Source: Janthinobacterium agaricidamnosum (GTDB lineage Bacteria; Pseudomonadota; Gammaproteobacteria; Burkholderiales; Burkholderiaceae_D). From it: DNA of 64,000 nt. A model generated the notes under the pieces. It was not told where the DNA came from. It did not search any database and saw nothing but the letters and a program-made list of their open reading frames with translations. Below are positions 18,363 to 26,137 of this stretch, piece after piece. The position numbers and the translations under genes are program-made. The stretch is taken from assembly GCF_003667705.1 (NCBI RefSeq), contig NZ_CP033019.1:3596001-3660000 (forward strand), read 5' to 3'. The first letter of the stretch is position 1. Each line of letters starts with the position of its first letter.

Positions 18363-19822
18363 TCCGCATGACACACTTGAACACGCGCCGCGCCGCGCCG
18401 CTGCTGGCGGCGGCCATGCTGGCCCTGGCCGGCTGCAGCGCCGGCACGCCCACGGCGACGCGGGCGCTCGATCCGGCGCAACTGTCTGCCCTGCCCTCAG
18501 CGGGCGGCCCGAAACTGCAGGCCGGCGCGCCGCCGGCGCTGTGGTGGCAGGCACTGGGCGATGCCAGCCTGGAGCAGCTGGTCAAGCGCGCCTGGCAAGA
18601 CAACTACGACGTGCGCATCGCCGCCGCGCGCCTGGCCAGCGCCCGCGAGTTCGCGCAGGCCGCGCGCGGCGCCCGCCTGCCGGCGGTGGATCTCGACGCC
18701 CAGGCCGGACGCGCGCGCCTGGCGGCGATCGAGAGCCGCGGCGGCCAGCCGCACATCGCCTCGCCGCTGCAGTGGAGCGCCGTCTTCAGCTGGGAGCTCG
18801 ACCTGTTCGGCCGCGTGCGCCACAGCATCACCGCTGCCGAGGCATCGTCGGACGAGCGCGCCGCCGTGCGCGACGATGTGCGGCGCCTGATCCTGGCGCA
18901 GGTGGTGGACGCCTACCTGGTGCTGCGCGGCGCGCAGCAGATGCGCGCCAGCCTGCAGGAGCAGCTGTCGAACCAGTCCGGCACCCTGCAACTGGTGCGC
19001 GAGCGCGAAAGCGCGGGCCGCGCCGCGCCGGCCGAGCGCATGCGCGCCGAGGCGCAGATGCGCCTGGCCAGTGCCCGCCTGCCCAGCCTGAACGCCGAAG
19101 AACGCCTCGCGCGCAACCGGCTGGCGACGCTCACCGGACAGCGTCTCGATGCGCCGGAACTGGCGGCGCTCGACCAGCCGATGCCGCTGACGCTGCCGCA
19201 AACCTTGTTGACGGATGAGCCGGCTCACCTGCTGCTGCGCCGGCCCGACGTGCGCGCGGCCGAACGGGCGCTGGCAGCGGCCAGCGCGCGCGAAGGCGCC
19301 GCCATCGCCGAACGCTTCCCGCGCATCAGCCTGGGCGCGCTGTTTGGCGCCTCCGGCGTGGCCGGCGACTGGAATGGCGGCGATGCGGCGCGCTGGCAGG
19401 CGGGCGCCGCGTTTTCCCTGCCGCTGTTCGATGGCGGCACGCGCCGCGCCCGCGCCCGCGCGGCCGGGGCCGAGGTGCAGGCCGCGCAGGCCGGCTTCGA
19501 CAAGGCGCTGGCGCTGGCACTGGAAGAAGCCGACAGCGCCATCGCGCAATGGGTGCAATTGCGCAACCGCCAAGCGGAACTGCGCGAGGCGCACCGGCTG
19601 GCGCAGGAAAGCGCGCGCCTGGCGCGCGTGCGCTACCAGGAAGGCGCGGAAAGCCTGCTCGGCGTGCTCGAAGCGGAACGCATTGCGCTGGCCGCGCAAG
19701 AGCAGCTGGTGACGGCGCACCGCGACGTGGCCATCGCCACGGCGCGCGGCTACACGGCCATGGCCGGCGGCTTCGACGGGCCCGTGCAGCAGGCCGCTGC
19801 CGGCGCCATCAGCCGGCGCTGA
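18359..19822 (+). CDS. Outer-membrane efflux lipoprotein, NodT/OprM family
   Basis: A 487-residue TolC-like channel protein with a lipoprotein signal (LAGC at about residues 22-25) and two repeats rich in Ala/Arg/Glu helices. Family landmarks are PPALWWQALGDASLEQLV near the N-terminus and FSWELDLFGRVRHS. LLLRRPDVRAAERALAAA and AQWVQLRNRQAELREAHRLA mark the second repeat. It completes the tripartite pump. The start overlaps the RND stop by 4 nt; MTHLN nine bases later is an alternative. The last 14 bp overlap the convergent LysR gene. Confidence 0.93.
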   Translation: MIRMTHLNTRRAAPLLAAAMLALAGCSAGTPTATRALDPAQLSALPSAGGPKLQAGAPPALWWQALGDASLEQLVKRAWQDNYDVRIAAARLASAREFAQAARGARLPAVDLDAQAGRARLAAIESRGGQPHIASPLQWSAVFSWELDLFGRVRHSITAAEASSDERAAVRDDVRRLILAQVVDAYLVLRGAQQMRASLQEQLSNQSGTLQLVRERESAGRAAPAERMRAEAQMRLASARLPSLNAEERLARNRLATLTGQRLDAPELAALDQPMPLTLPQTLLTDEPAHLLLRRPDVRAAERALAAASAREGAAIAERFPRISLGALFGASGVAGDWNGGDAARWQAGAAFSLPLFDGGTRRARARAAGAEVQAAQAGFDKALALALEEADSAIAQWVQLRNRQAELREAHRLAQESARLARVRYQEGAESLLGVLEAERIALAAQEQLVTAHRDVAIATARGYTAMAGGFDGPVQQAAAGAISRR

Positions 19823-20714
19823 TCCGGGCCGCGCAGGCGTCGACCACGCAGCCGCGCAGCCAGCGGTGGGCGGGGTCGGCATCCATGCGCGGATGCCACA
19901 TCAGCGACACGGTCAGGTCCGGCATGCCCAGCGGCAGCGCAAAGCTGAACATGCCGGCACGCAGATTGCCCGTATGCCGTTCCGGCACGGTGGCGATCAG
20001 GTCGGAGCCGGCGGCCAGCGCCAGCGCCGCCGTGAAGCCGCCGACGATGCTGGCGATCGTGCGCTGCAATCCCAGCGCGGCCAGCGCGTCGTCCATCGGT
20101 CCCGTATCCTGGTCGCGCCGCGCCACCAGCACGTGCTGGCCGGCCGCATAGCGCTCGGCGCTGATCGCTCCTTGCGCCAGCGCATGGCCGCTGCGCACCA
20201 CGCCCACGAAACGGTCGCCGAACAGCCTGCGCGTGCGCACTTCCGGGCTGGTGAGACTGCCGATCACGCCCGTTTCCAGGTCGATGCTGCCCTCGCGCAG
20301 CTGCACGCTTTCGCGGTCGAGCTTTTGCACGAAGCGCAGGCGCACGCCAGGCGCCTGCGCGCCGATATGCGCGAGCAGGGCCGGGCCGAAATTTTCCACG
20401 AAGCCGTCGCTCGCACGCAGCGTAAACGTCTGCGCCAGCTGGCGCGGATCGAGCGCTTGCACCGGTCCCAGCACGGCCAGTGCCTCGCCCAGCAGGCGGC
20501 CCACCCGTTCGCGCAGCTCCAGCGCGCGCGGCGTGGGCACCAGTTCACGCCCGGCGCGTACCAGCAGCGGATCGCCGGTCGTCTCGCGCAGGCGCGCCAG
20601 GGCGCGGCTCATGGCCGATGGACTCAGACGCAAGCGCCGCGCCGCGCGCGTGACGCTACCTTCGGCCAGCAGGACATCGAGGGTGATCAACAGGTTCAGA
20701 TCGGGTAGCGACAT
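19809..20714 (-). CDS. LysR-family transcriptional regulator
   Basis: A 301-residue regulator with an N-terminal winged helix-turn-helix (DLNLLITLDVLLAEGSVTRAA, SPSAMSRALARLRETTGDP; residues 5-60) and a LysR substrate-binding domain (about 90-300). It is convergent with the efflux operon and overlaps its last gene by 14 bp. It lies only 6 bp after the M28 peptidase gene on the same strand, so it may be co-transcribed with that gene. Control of the pump is plausible by position but not shown. Confidence 0.92.
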   Translation of the reverse strand: MSLPDLNLLITLDVLLAEGSVTRAARRLRLSPSAMSRALARLRETTGDPLLVRAGRELVPTPRALELRERVGRLLGEALAVLGPVQALDPRQLAQTFTLRASDGFVENFGPALLAHIGAQAPGVRLRFVQKLDRESVQLREGSIDLETGVIGSLTSPEVRTRRLFGDRFVGVVRSGHALAQGAISAERYAAGQHVLVARRDQDTGPMDDALAALGLQRTIASIVGGFTAALALAAGSDLIATVPERHTGNLRAGMFSFALPLGMPDLTVSLMWHPRMDADPAHRWLRGCVVDACAARISAG

Positions 20715-20720
20715 TGGCGC

Positions 20721-22169
20721 TTACTCGCCCTGCTCCGGCGCGCGGCCGATCTCGCCGTCGATATTGGCCAGGAACCACGCCAGCGACGCCATCAGCGCCA
20801 CATTGCGCTTGAGGTTATCCGGGTCGACCTTGTCCAGCGTGTCGGCCGGCGTGTGGTGGTAGTGGAAGTAGCTGTGGCTGTCGACGAGCGGCTCGAAGCT
20901 GGGCACACCGCCCGTTTCCAGCCGGTGCAGGTCGCCCGTGCCCAGCGCATCGCGGCGCGTGAACGCGTGCGCGCCCATCGGCAGCAAGGCAGCGCGCAGC
21001 GGTGCGAACAGTTTTTCCGACTTCGGCCCCACGCTGGCGAGGATGCCGAACGGGCGGCCGGCGCCGCTGTCCATCTCGATGGCCGCGTATTGTTTGCCGA
21101 GCGCCTGCTTGTGGGCCTCGAAGTAGGCCTGGCCGCCACGGCCGCCGTTTTCCTCGTTCATCCAGGCGATCACGCGGATGGTGCGGCGCGGGCGGTAGTC
21201 GAGCTTCTTCAAGGTTTCCACCACGCCCATGGCCGCCACGACGCCGGCACCGTCGTCGTGCGCGCCCGTCGCCAGATCCCAGGAATCGAGGTGGCCCGAG
21301 ACCACCACCACCTCGCCGGCCTTGTCCGTGCCGGGCCAGTCGGCGATCACGTTGTAGCTGTCCGCTTCCGGCAGATTTTGCGGCGTCAGGGTCAGGTGCA
21401 TTTTCAAGGGCCCGCGCGCGGCCAGGCGGCCGATCAGCAAGGCGTCTTCCACGGTGACGGCGGCGGCCGGAATGCGCTTGTTGTCATCGAGGCCCGTGGC
21501 GCCCGCGTGCGGGATGCGGAAGTTCGCGCCGCCCACCGAGCGCACCAGCGCGGCGACCGCGCCCAGGTCGGCCGCCGCCTTCGGCCCGAGGAAGCGCGCG
21601 CGCGAACCCTGGCCGTAGGTAACGCCGGCCAGGCCCCGCTCGGCCATCTCCTGGTCGAACGGCGTGTCGATCAGCACGATGGCGCCCTTCACTTCCGGCG
21701 CGCGCGCCTTGAGTTCGTCCAGGCTCTTGACGATGATCACGGGTGCCGTCAGGCCGGCGGCCGCAGTGGCGCCCGAGCCGCCCAGGGCCGTGAGCACCAC
21801 GCGCTGCGAGACACCCTGCGGACGGCCCGCATAGTCGACGATTTCCGCCGTTTCCACGCCGCGCACCCAGTGCGGCACTTTCACGGGCTGCAGGGTGACG
21901 GTGGCGCCCAGCTGGCGCATGGCGTCGGCCACCTGCTGCACGGCGGCGGCCGCGCCTGCGGAGCCGGACAGGCGCGGGCCGATCAAATCCGTCATGTCGG
22001 CCAGGCGGGCGTAGGCCCAGTCGCTTTGCAGCGCCGTGTCGCGCACCTGCGCCAGCGCTTGCGGCGTATTGCCCGGTGCGGCGGCAAAGGCGCCGGCGCT
22101 GACGATGCAGCCAAGGGCGATGGATAAAACGGAACGGCGCAATGGCGCGCCAGTCAGGATGATTTGCAT
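20721..22169 (-). CDS. Exported M28-family zinc metallopeptidase
   Basis: A 482-residue protein with an N-terminal signal peptide ending near AGAFAA. A PA-like insert follows (about 130-250), then a di-zinc M28 catalytic domain. Metal and catalytic residues are visible in SGHLDSWD, GAHDDGAG, MNEENGGRG, EMDSGAG and FHYHHTPADTLD. The layout resembles carboxypeptidase Q/plasma glutamate carboxypeptidase (M28B), acting on dipeptides in the periplasm or outside the cell. Length is typical and all metal ligands appear intact. Confidence 0.92.
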   Translation of the reverse strand: MQIILTGAPLRRSVLSIALGCIVSAGAFAAAPGNTPQALAQVRDTALQSDWAYARLADMTDLIGPRLSGSAGAAAAVQQVADAMRQLGATVTLQPVKVPHWVRGVETAEIVDYAGRPQGVSQRVVLTALGGSGATAAAGLTAPVIIVKSLDELKARAPEVKGAIVLIDTPFDQEMAERGLAGVTYGQGSRARFLGPKAAADLGAVAALVRSVGGANFRIPHAGATGLDDNKRIPAAAVTVEDALLIGRLAARGPLKMHLTLTPQNLPEADSYNVIADWPGTDKAGEVVVVSGHLDSWDLATGAHDDGAGVVAAMGVVETLKKLDYRPRRTIRVIAWMNEENGGRGGQAYFEAHKQALGKQYAAIEMDSGAGRPFGILASVGPKSEKLFAPLRAALLPMGAHAFTRRDALGTGDLHRLETGGVPSFEPLVDSHSYFHYHHTPADTLDKVDPDNLKRNVALMASLAWFLANIDGEIGRAPEQGE

Positions 22170-22344
22170 GTGATGTCAGTTCCAGTCAACGAGGTCGAAG
22201 CGGGTACGCCGTGGCCATGGGCAAGGCGCGGCTGTCTACGATAGCGTATTTGTTCTGTCATTGCAGCAACTTTTACGGGACCGATTGCCTCTTGCCCCCA
22301 GAGTCGATTACCATGAAGATTCGTGATCGCTACCGGAAACCGAC

Positions 22345-22875
22345 ATGCTCAAGGGAACCCTCTGCACCATCCGGCATTTGCAGGCTGCCGACCTGAATAC
22401 CTATATTTCCCTCGTCAACGACCTGCCCTCGCGCGGCGAGTTTTTCTCCATGCAATTCAAGTCGCCCGAGGCCATGCGGCGCGACTTCCTGCAATCGGGC
22501 TTTGTCACCGAAGACAGCGAATTGTTCCTCATCGAAGATCACTCACAGCACATCATCGGCACGATCACGCACTTCAAGAGCCGCACGCCAGCCTCGCGCG
22601 AAATCGGTTACCGCCTGTTCGACCGGCAGCGGGACGGGCGCGGCTACATCAGCGAAGCGACGCGCCTGGTGGTCGATTACCTGTTCAGCGCCTATCCGTA
22701 TCACCGGCTCGAGCTGCTGATGGACCCGCTGAACATCGGCTCCGAGCGCATCGCGCAAAAGAACGGCTTTACCCAGGAAGGCTTGATACGCCAGGCTTTC
22801 TTTATCAACGGCGTGATGCGCGACGCCAAAATGTACAGCCTGCTTCGTCCAGAATGGCAGGCGCGCCGGCGCTGA
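22345..22875 (+). CDS. GNAT-family N-acetyltransferase (RimJ/RimL-like)
   Basis: A 176-residue single-domain acetyltransferase. The acceptor-side strand TIRHLQAADLNTYISLVND, the acetyl-CoA loop (QRDGRGYISEAT, near 93-104) and the C-terminal NIGSERIAQKNGFTQEG are typical of RimJ/RimL-type GNAT proteins. The substrate is unknown. It stands alone, with its own upstream region after the divergent M28 peptidase gene. Confidence 0.9.
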   Translation: MLKGTLCTIRHLQAADLNTYISLVNDLPSRGEFFSMQFKSPEAMRRDFLQSGFVTEDSELFLIEDHSQHIIGTITHFKSRTPASREIGYRLFDRQRDGRGYISEATRLVVDYLFSAYPYHRLELLMDPLNIGSERIAQKNGFTQEGLIRQAFFINGVMRDAKMYSLLRPEWQARRR

Positions 22876-22893
22876 CTTGTTACCGCCCCGCCC

Positions 22894-22955
22894 CGATTGT
22901 AATAAGTTGTATTAGACGTGGAACAAGCTTGCGGCAGCAGATATAGTCCAGTTCA
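22894..22955 (+). promoter_or_regulatory. Putative promoter/operator shared with 39747-39805
   Basis: ATTGTAATAAGTTG at 22894-22907 is followed by a second half-site, giving 10-bp-spaced direct repeats TTGTAATAAG/TTGTATTAGA. TATAGTCCA lies at 22942-22950 as a likely -10 region. The same combination precedes the YXWGXW-protein gene at 39831. No good -35 is seen, consistent with activator dependence. Direct repeats spaced by one helical turn suggest an OmpR-type regulator (inference). Confidence 0.55.
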
Positions 22956-22995
22956 TGCAGATCATTGTGATCTCGCCGGAATGGAAGGAAATGCC

Positions 22996-23442
22996 ATGTT
23001 GAACAAGAAACTCCTGGGTGCGGTAATGGTAGCGGCAGTGGCTGTGTCTTCGGCCGCAGTCGCCGGTGACCGCGACTTCAATACCGTTGCAGGCGCCGTT
23101 GTCGGGGCGGCCATTGGCAACAGCACCGGCGGACGCAATGGTGCGATCGTCGGTGGCGTGCTGGGCGCCGCCGTCGGCAACAGCATCAGCACGAATGACC
23201 GCTACTACGACCGTGGCGGCTATCGCGGCGGCTACCGCGAAACCTATTACGCGCCTGCGCCGCAACCGGTGTACTACGCCCCGGCGCCGCAGCCCGTGTA
23301 CTACGCGCCGCCACCGCGCTACTACGGCCCGCCGGCTGTCGTCTACGTGCAGCCGGGCCGCGGCTACTACCGCGACCATGGCCGCTACGACTACTATGAC
23401 CGTGGCCACGGTCACGGCCACGGCTGGGGCCATCGCCGTTAA
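22996..23442 (+). CDS. Exported glycine-zipper protein with Tyr/Pro-rich tail
   Basis: A 148-residue protein. It has a signal peptide (MLNKKLLGAVMVAAVAVSSAAVAG), a glycine-zipper region (TVAGAVVGAAIGNSTGG, then GAIVGGVLGAAVGNSI; about 28-68) and a Tyr/Pro/Gly-rich tail. The tail contains the tandem segment YYAPAPQPV twice and ends in His/Gly-rich GHGHGHGWGHRR. Glycine zippers of this type insert in or associate with the envelope. The start is the ATG at 22996 with AAGGAA upstream; the open frame begins earlier without support. Function is unknown; its promoter region resembles that of another exported protein in the window. Confidence 0.82.
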   Translation: MLNKKLLGAVMVAAVAVSSAAVAGDRDFNTVAGAVVGAAIGNSTGGRNGAIVGGVLGAAVGNSISTNDRYYDRGGYRGGYRETYYAPAPQPVYYAPAPQPVYYAPPPRYYGPPAVVYVQPGRGYYRDHGRYDYYDRGHGHGHGWGHRR

Positions 23443-23462
23443 GCGACACCCGCCACCATATA

Positions 23463-23497
23463 AAACCTGCGCCAGCTTGCTGCCGCAGGTTTTTTTG
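23463..23497 (+). terminator. Rho-independent terminator after glycine-zipper gene
   Basis: AACCTGCG (23464-23471) pairs with CGCAGGTT (23484-23491) and is followed by a run of T. Confidence 0.85.
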
Positions 23498-23585
23498 CGA
23501 AACAGGCAAGGTATCGCCCCCGCACGATTTCGGCTAAGCTGTGTCCTACGATCAACATTGCTGGCCGCCTGGACCGCACCAACCG

Positions 23586-24536
23586 ATGCATTTAATTAAA
23601 GACGCGCTCGACTTTGGCCCCTGGCTCGATGCCGCCGCCGGCACCAGCGTGGGCGCCGGCCCGATGCCCCGGCGCGAAAACCAGGACAACTTCCTGCTGA
23701 TCGATGCCAGCGGCCATGCCGTCTGCCTGTCGCGGCAGGCGCCGTTCCACTGCCAGGTGCCGGGCTGGCCGCGCGGCCACGTGCGTGCCGCCGTGCTCGA
23801 CGGCATGGGCGGCCACGGCCTTGGGCGCGAAGCGGCGGAAGCGGCCGTGCAAGGCTTGCTGGCCGTACCCGCCTGCCTCGACACGGCCAGCCTGGCAGCC
23901 AAACTCGACCAGTTGCACACGCGCTTGCAGGATACCTTCGCCAGGACGGCGCCAGCTCAGGCCCGCCCGCCGGGCACCACTCTGACCTTGCTGGAAGTGC
24001 CGCCCGGCGAAGCCCCGCTGCTGTATCACGTGGGCGATTCGCGCCTGTATGAAATTGCCGACGGGGTTGCCAGCATCCTCACCGTCGACCACGTGCCGGC
24101 CACCGTGTACGCCATGCGCGGCGCGCTCGACGAGACGCGCTGGCGCGCCGCCGTGCACGGCGAGCACCATCCGCAAATCTCGCAGGCCTTCATTTTAGGC
24201 AACGCCATCAGCGACAGCTTGCAGCTCGACAAGCCCTTGCGCGGACTCGATGCGGCCACCTTGCCGCCCTTCCTCGCGCACCTGGGCGACCGCCGCGTGC
24301 TGCGCGTGCGTCCCGGCGCCCACTATCTGTTGGCCAGCGACGGTTTCTGGGCCTGCGAGGATCCGCTGGCCCTCACGGCCCGCTGGCCCGCCTTGTGTGC
24401 CGGCAAGACTGCGGCTCAGGCCGTCAGCGACCTGTTCGACGACTTCCTCTTGCATCCGCCAAAAGGCTTGTATAGCGATAACATTACCGTGGTGGCGCTG
24501 CGCTTCGATGCGGCATTCACCGTCCCAGGCGGCTAG
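23586..24536 (+). CDS. PP2C-family protein phosphatase
   Basis: A 316-residue PPM/PP2C phosphatase. The metal-binding motifs are complete: RRENQDNF, LDGMGGHG, HVGDSRLYEI, LASDGFW and SDNITVVALR. It should remove phosphate from Ser/Thr residues in the cytosol; no membrane segment is seen. An insert with two cysteines and histidines (AVCLSRQAPFHCQVPGWP) precedes the DGMGGH motif. The start MHLIKDALDF is preferred, though a GTG at 23541 is in frame; neither has a clear ribosome site. A Ser/Thr kinase (34422-36734) and an FHA protein (26138-27781) lie nearby. The 3' end overlaps the convergent DUF2177 gene by 20 bp. Confidence 0.88.
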   Translation: MHLIKDALDFGPWLDAAAGTSVGAGPMPRRENQDNFLLIDASGHAVCLSRQAPFHCQVPGWPRGHVRAAVLDGMGGHGLGREAAEAAVQGLLAVPACLDTASLAAKLDQLHTRLQDTFARTAPAQARPPGTTLTLLEVPPGEAPLLYHVGDSRLYEIADGVASILTVDHVPATVYAMRGALDETRWRAAVHGEHHPQISQAFILGNAISDSLQLDKPLRGLDAATLPPFLAHLGDRRVLRVRPGAHYLLASDGFWACEDPLALTARWPALCAGKTAAQAVSDLFDDFLLHPPKGLYSDNITVVALRFDAAFTVPGG

Positions 24537-24936
24537 CAGCCAGGTAGCCGGCCGTGGCCGACACGGCCGACAGCACGGTGCCCCAGGCCATGTCGATCGC
24601 CGTCAAGGCCAGCGGCCAGCCGCGCAAGGTCGCATAGTTGCTCAAATCATAGGTGCCGTAGGCAAGCAGCCCCAGCAGCGCGCCCAGCGCCGCCGCCGTG
24701 CGTCCGCGGCGCGCCCGCAAGCCGGGCAGGATGGCAAAGACCAGCAGTCCGGCCACGTAGAGCAGATAAAACAGCACGGCCGGCGCCCAGCGGGGCGTGT
24801 CCGCCAATAGCGGCCCCAGCGCCGCGGCGTACACGGGTTTCATCAGCACCGCCAGCCACAGGGCGTCGATGGCCAGGAACACGCACAAGGCGGCGCCATA
24901 GGCAATGGCAAGCTGGAACGGGCGTTGGGCAGGCAT
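24517..24936 (-). CDS. DUF2177 inner-membrane protein
   Basis: A 139-residue protein with four hydrophobic segments. It starts with a segment ending AIDALWLAVLMKPVY and contains YGTYDLSNYATLRGW, both typical of the DUF2177 family. Function is unknown in the family. It is convergent with the PP2C gene, overlapping by 20 bp. Confidence 0.85.
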   Translation of the reverse strand: MPAQRPFQLAIAYGAALCVFLAIDALWLAVLMKPVYAAALGPLLADTPRWAPAVLFYLLYVAGLLVFAILPGLRARRGRTAAALGALLGLLAYGTYDLSNYATLRGWPLALTAIDMAWGTVLSAVSATAGYLAASRLGR

Positions 24937-25088
24937 GGTCGTCTTTCGGCGTCAGGCGGCGTTGAGGGGAACAGTTGCGCCAGCATAATGCAAAACGCCG
25001 CCACGCTCACGACAGCCTGTATAAATTGAACCATGCCCATGGCGCGCGGTCTGACGAAAGGATCTCTCCAACGTCACAGGAGCATGCC

Positions 25089-25940
25089 ATGAGCAACACC
25101 ATGCCTACACCGCAGGCCGGCGCCGCCGGCGCGCCCGACTACGCCGCCATCAAGCAGCGCCAGCAAGCAGGCTGGGCCAGCGGCGACTTCGCCGTCATCG
25201 GCGTGACCCTGCAGCCGGTCGGCGAGTCGCTGGCCGAGGCTGCCGATATCCGCGCCCACGAAGACGTCATCGACATCGCCGCCGGCAACGGCAACGCCAC
25301 CTTGGCGGCGGCGCGCCGCTTTGCCCGCGTCGTCTCCACCGATTATGTGCCGGCGCTGCTGGACAAGGGGCGCGCGCGCGCCGAAGCGGAAGGGCTGGCC
25401 GTGACCTTCCGCGTGGCCGACGCCGAAGCCCTGCCCTTCGCCGATGCCAGTTTCGACGCGGCCCTGTCGACCTTCGGCGTCATGTTCACGCCCGACCACC
25501 GGCGCGCGGCCAGCGAAATGCTGCGCGTGCTGCGTCCCGGCGGACGCATCGGCATGGCCAACTGGACCCCGGACGGTTTGATCGGCCAGCTCTTCAAGAC
25601 CATCGGCAAATATGTGCCGCCCCCGGCGGGCGTGGTGTCGCCGGCCCGCTGGGGCGAGGAAGCGTATGTGCGCGACCTGTTCGGCCAGGCGGCAGAGCAG
25701 GTGCACAGCCAGCGCAAGGTCTTCAATTTCCGCTACGCCTCCGCTCACCACTGGGTGCAGGTCTTCCGCGATTATTACGGCCCCGTCCACAAGGCCTTTG
25801 CCGCGCTGGACGCACCTGGCGCCGAGGCGCTGGAGCAGGAGCTGTTCGCCCTGCTCGAACGCCTGAATACAGCGGGCACTCACTCGCTGGTGGTGCCGGG
25901 CGAGTATCTGGAAGTCATCGTCAGCAAACAGCGCAGCTGA
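25089..25940 (+). CDS. Class I SAM-dependent methyltransferase
   Basis: A 283-residue methyltransferase of the UbiE/Methyltransf_11 type. Motif I is DVIDIAAGNGNATLAAA (about residues 60-76). An acidic residue after the second strand (VVSTDYVP) and motif post-I VADAEALPFADASFD follow, then MLRVLRPGGRIGMANW. The start MSNTMPTPQ has CACAGGAG upstream; the longer open frame lacks support. The substrate is unknown. Confidence 0.9.
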   Translation: MSNTMPTPQAGAAGAPDYAAIKQRQQAGWASGDFAVIGVTLQPVGESLAEAADIRAHEDVIDIAAGNGNATLAAARRFARVVSTDYVPALLDKGRARAEAEGLAVTFRVADAEALPFADASFDAALSTFGVMFTPDHRRAASEMLRVLRPGGRIGMANWTPDGLIGQLFKTIGKYVPPPAGVVSPARWGEEAYVRDLFGQAAEQVHSQRKVFNFRYASAHHWVQVFRDYYGPVHKAFAALDAPGAEALEQELFALLERLNTAGTHSLVVPGEYLEVIVSKQRS

Positions 25941-26137
25941 ACGCAGCTGGACTGGCGATATCAAAATAACATATCCGGAAAGACATAAAATGTGTTTTTG
26001 AGCAATAGTTTCCATGACATGTATGGCAAGGTGTGACCAAGGGGATGAATTTGGGCAAAAAGAGCGCATTCAAGCGCCGCGAAAGTTGCCAAGCAGGCGC
26101 AAAAGCGCGTAAGCTCTCATGTAGAACAGAGGGCGCA

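Noticed and set aside
14145-18554. 1469-codon minus-strand open frame
   Set aside because: It is antisense to the adaptor and RND genes, which are clear family members. Its composition (His/Arg/Gln/Ala-rich) is that of a high-GC shadow frame.
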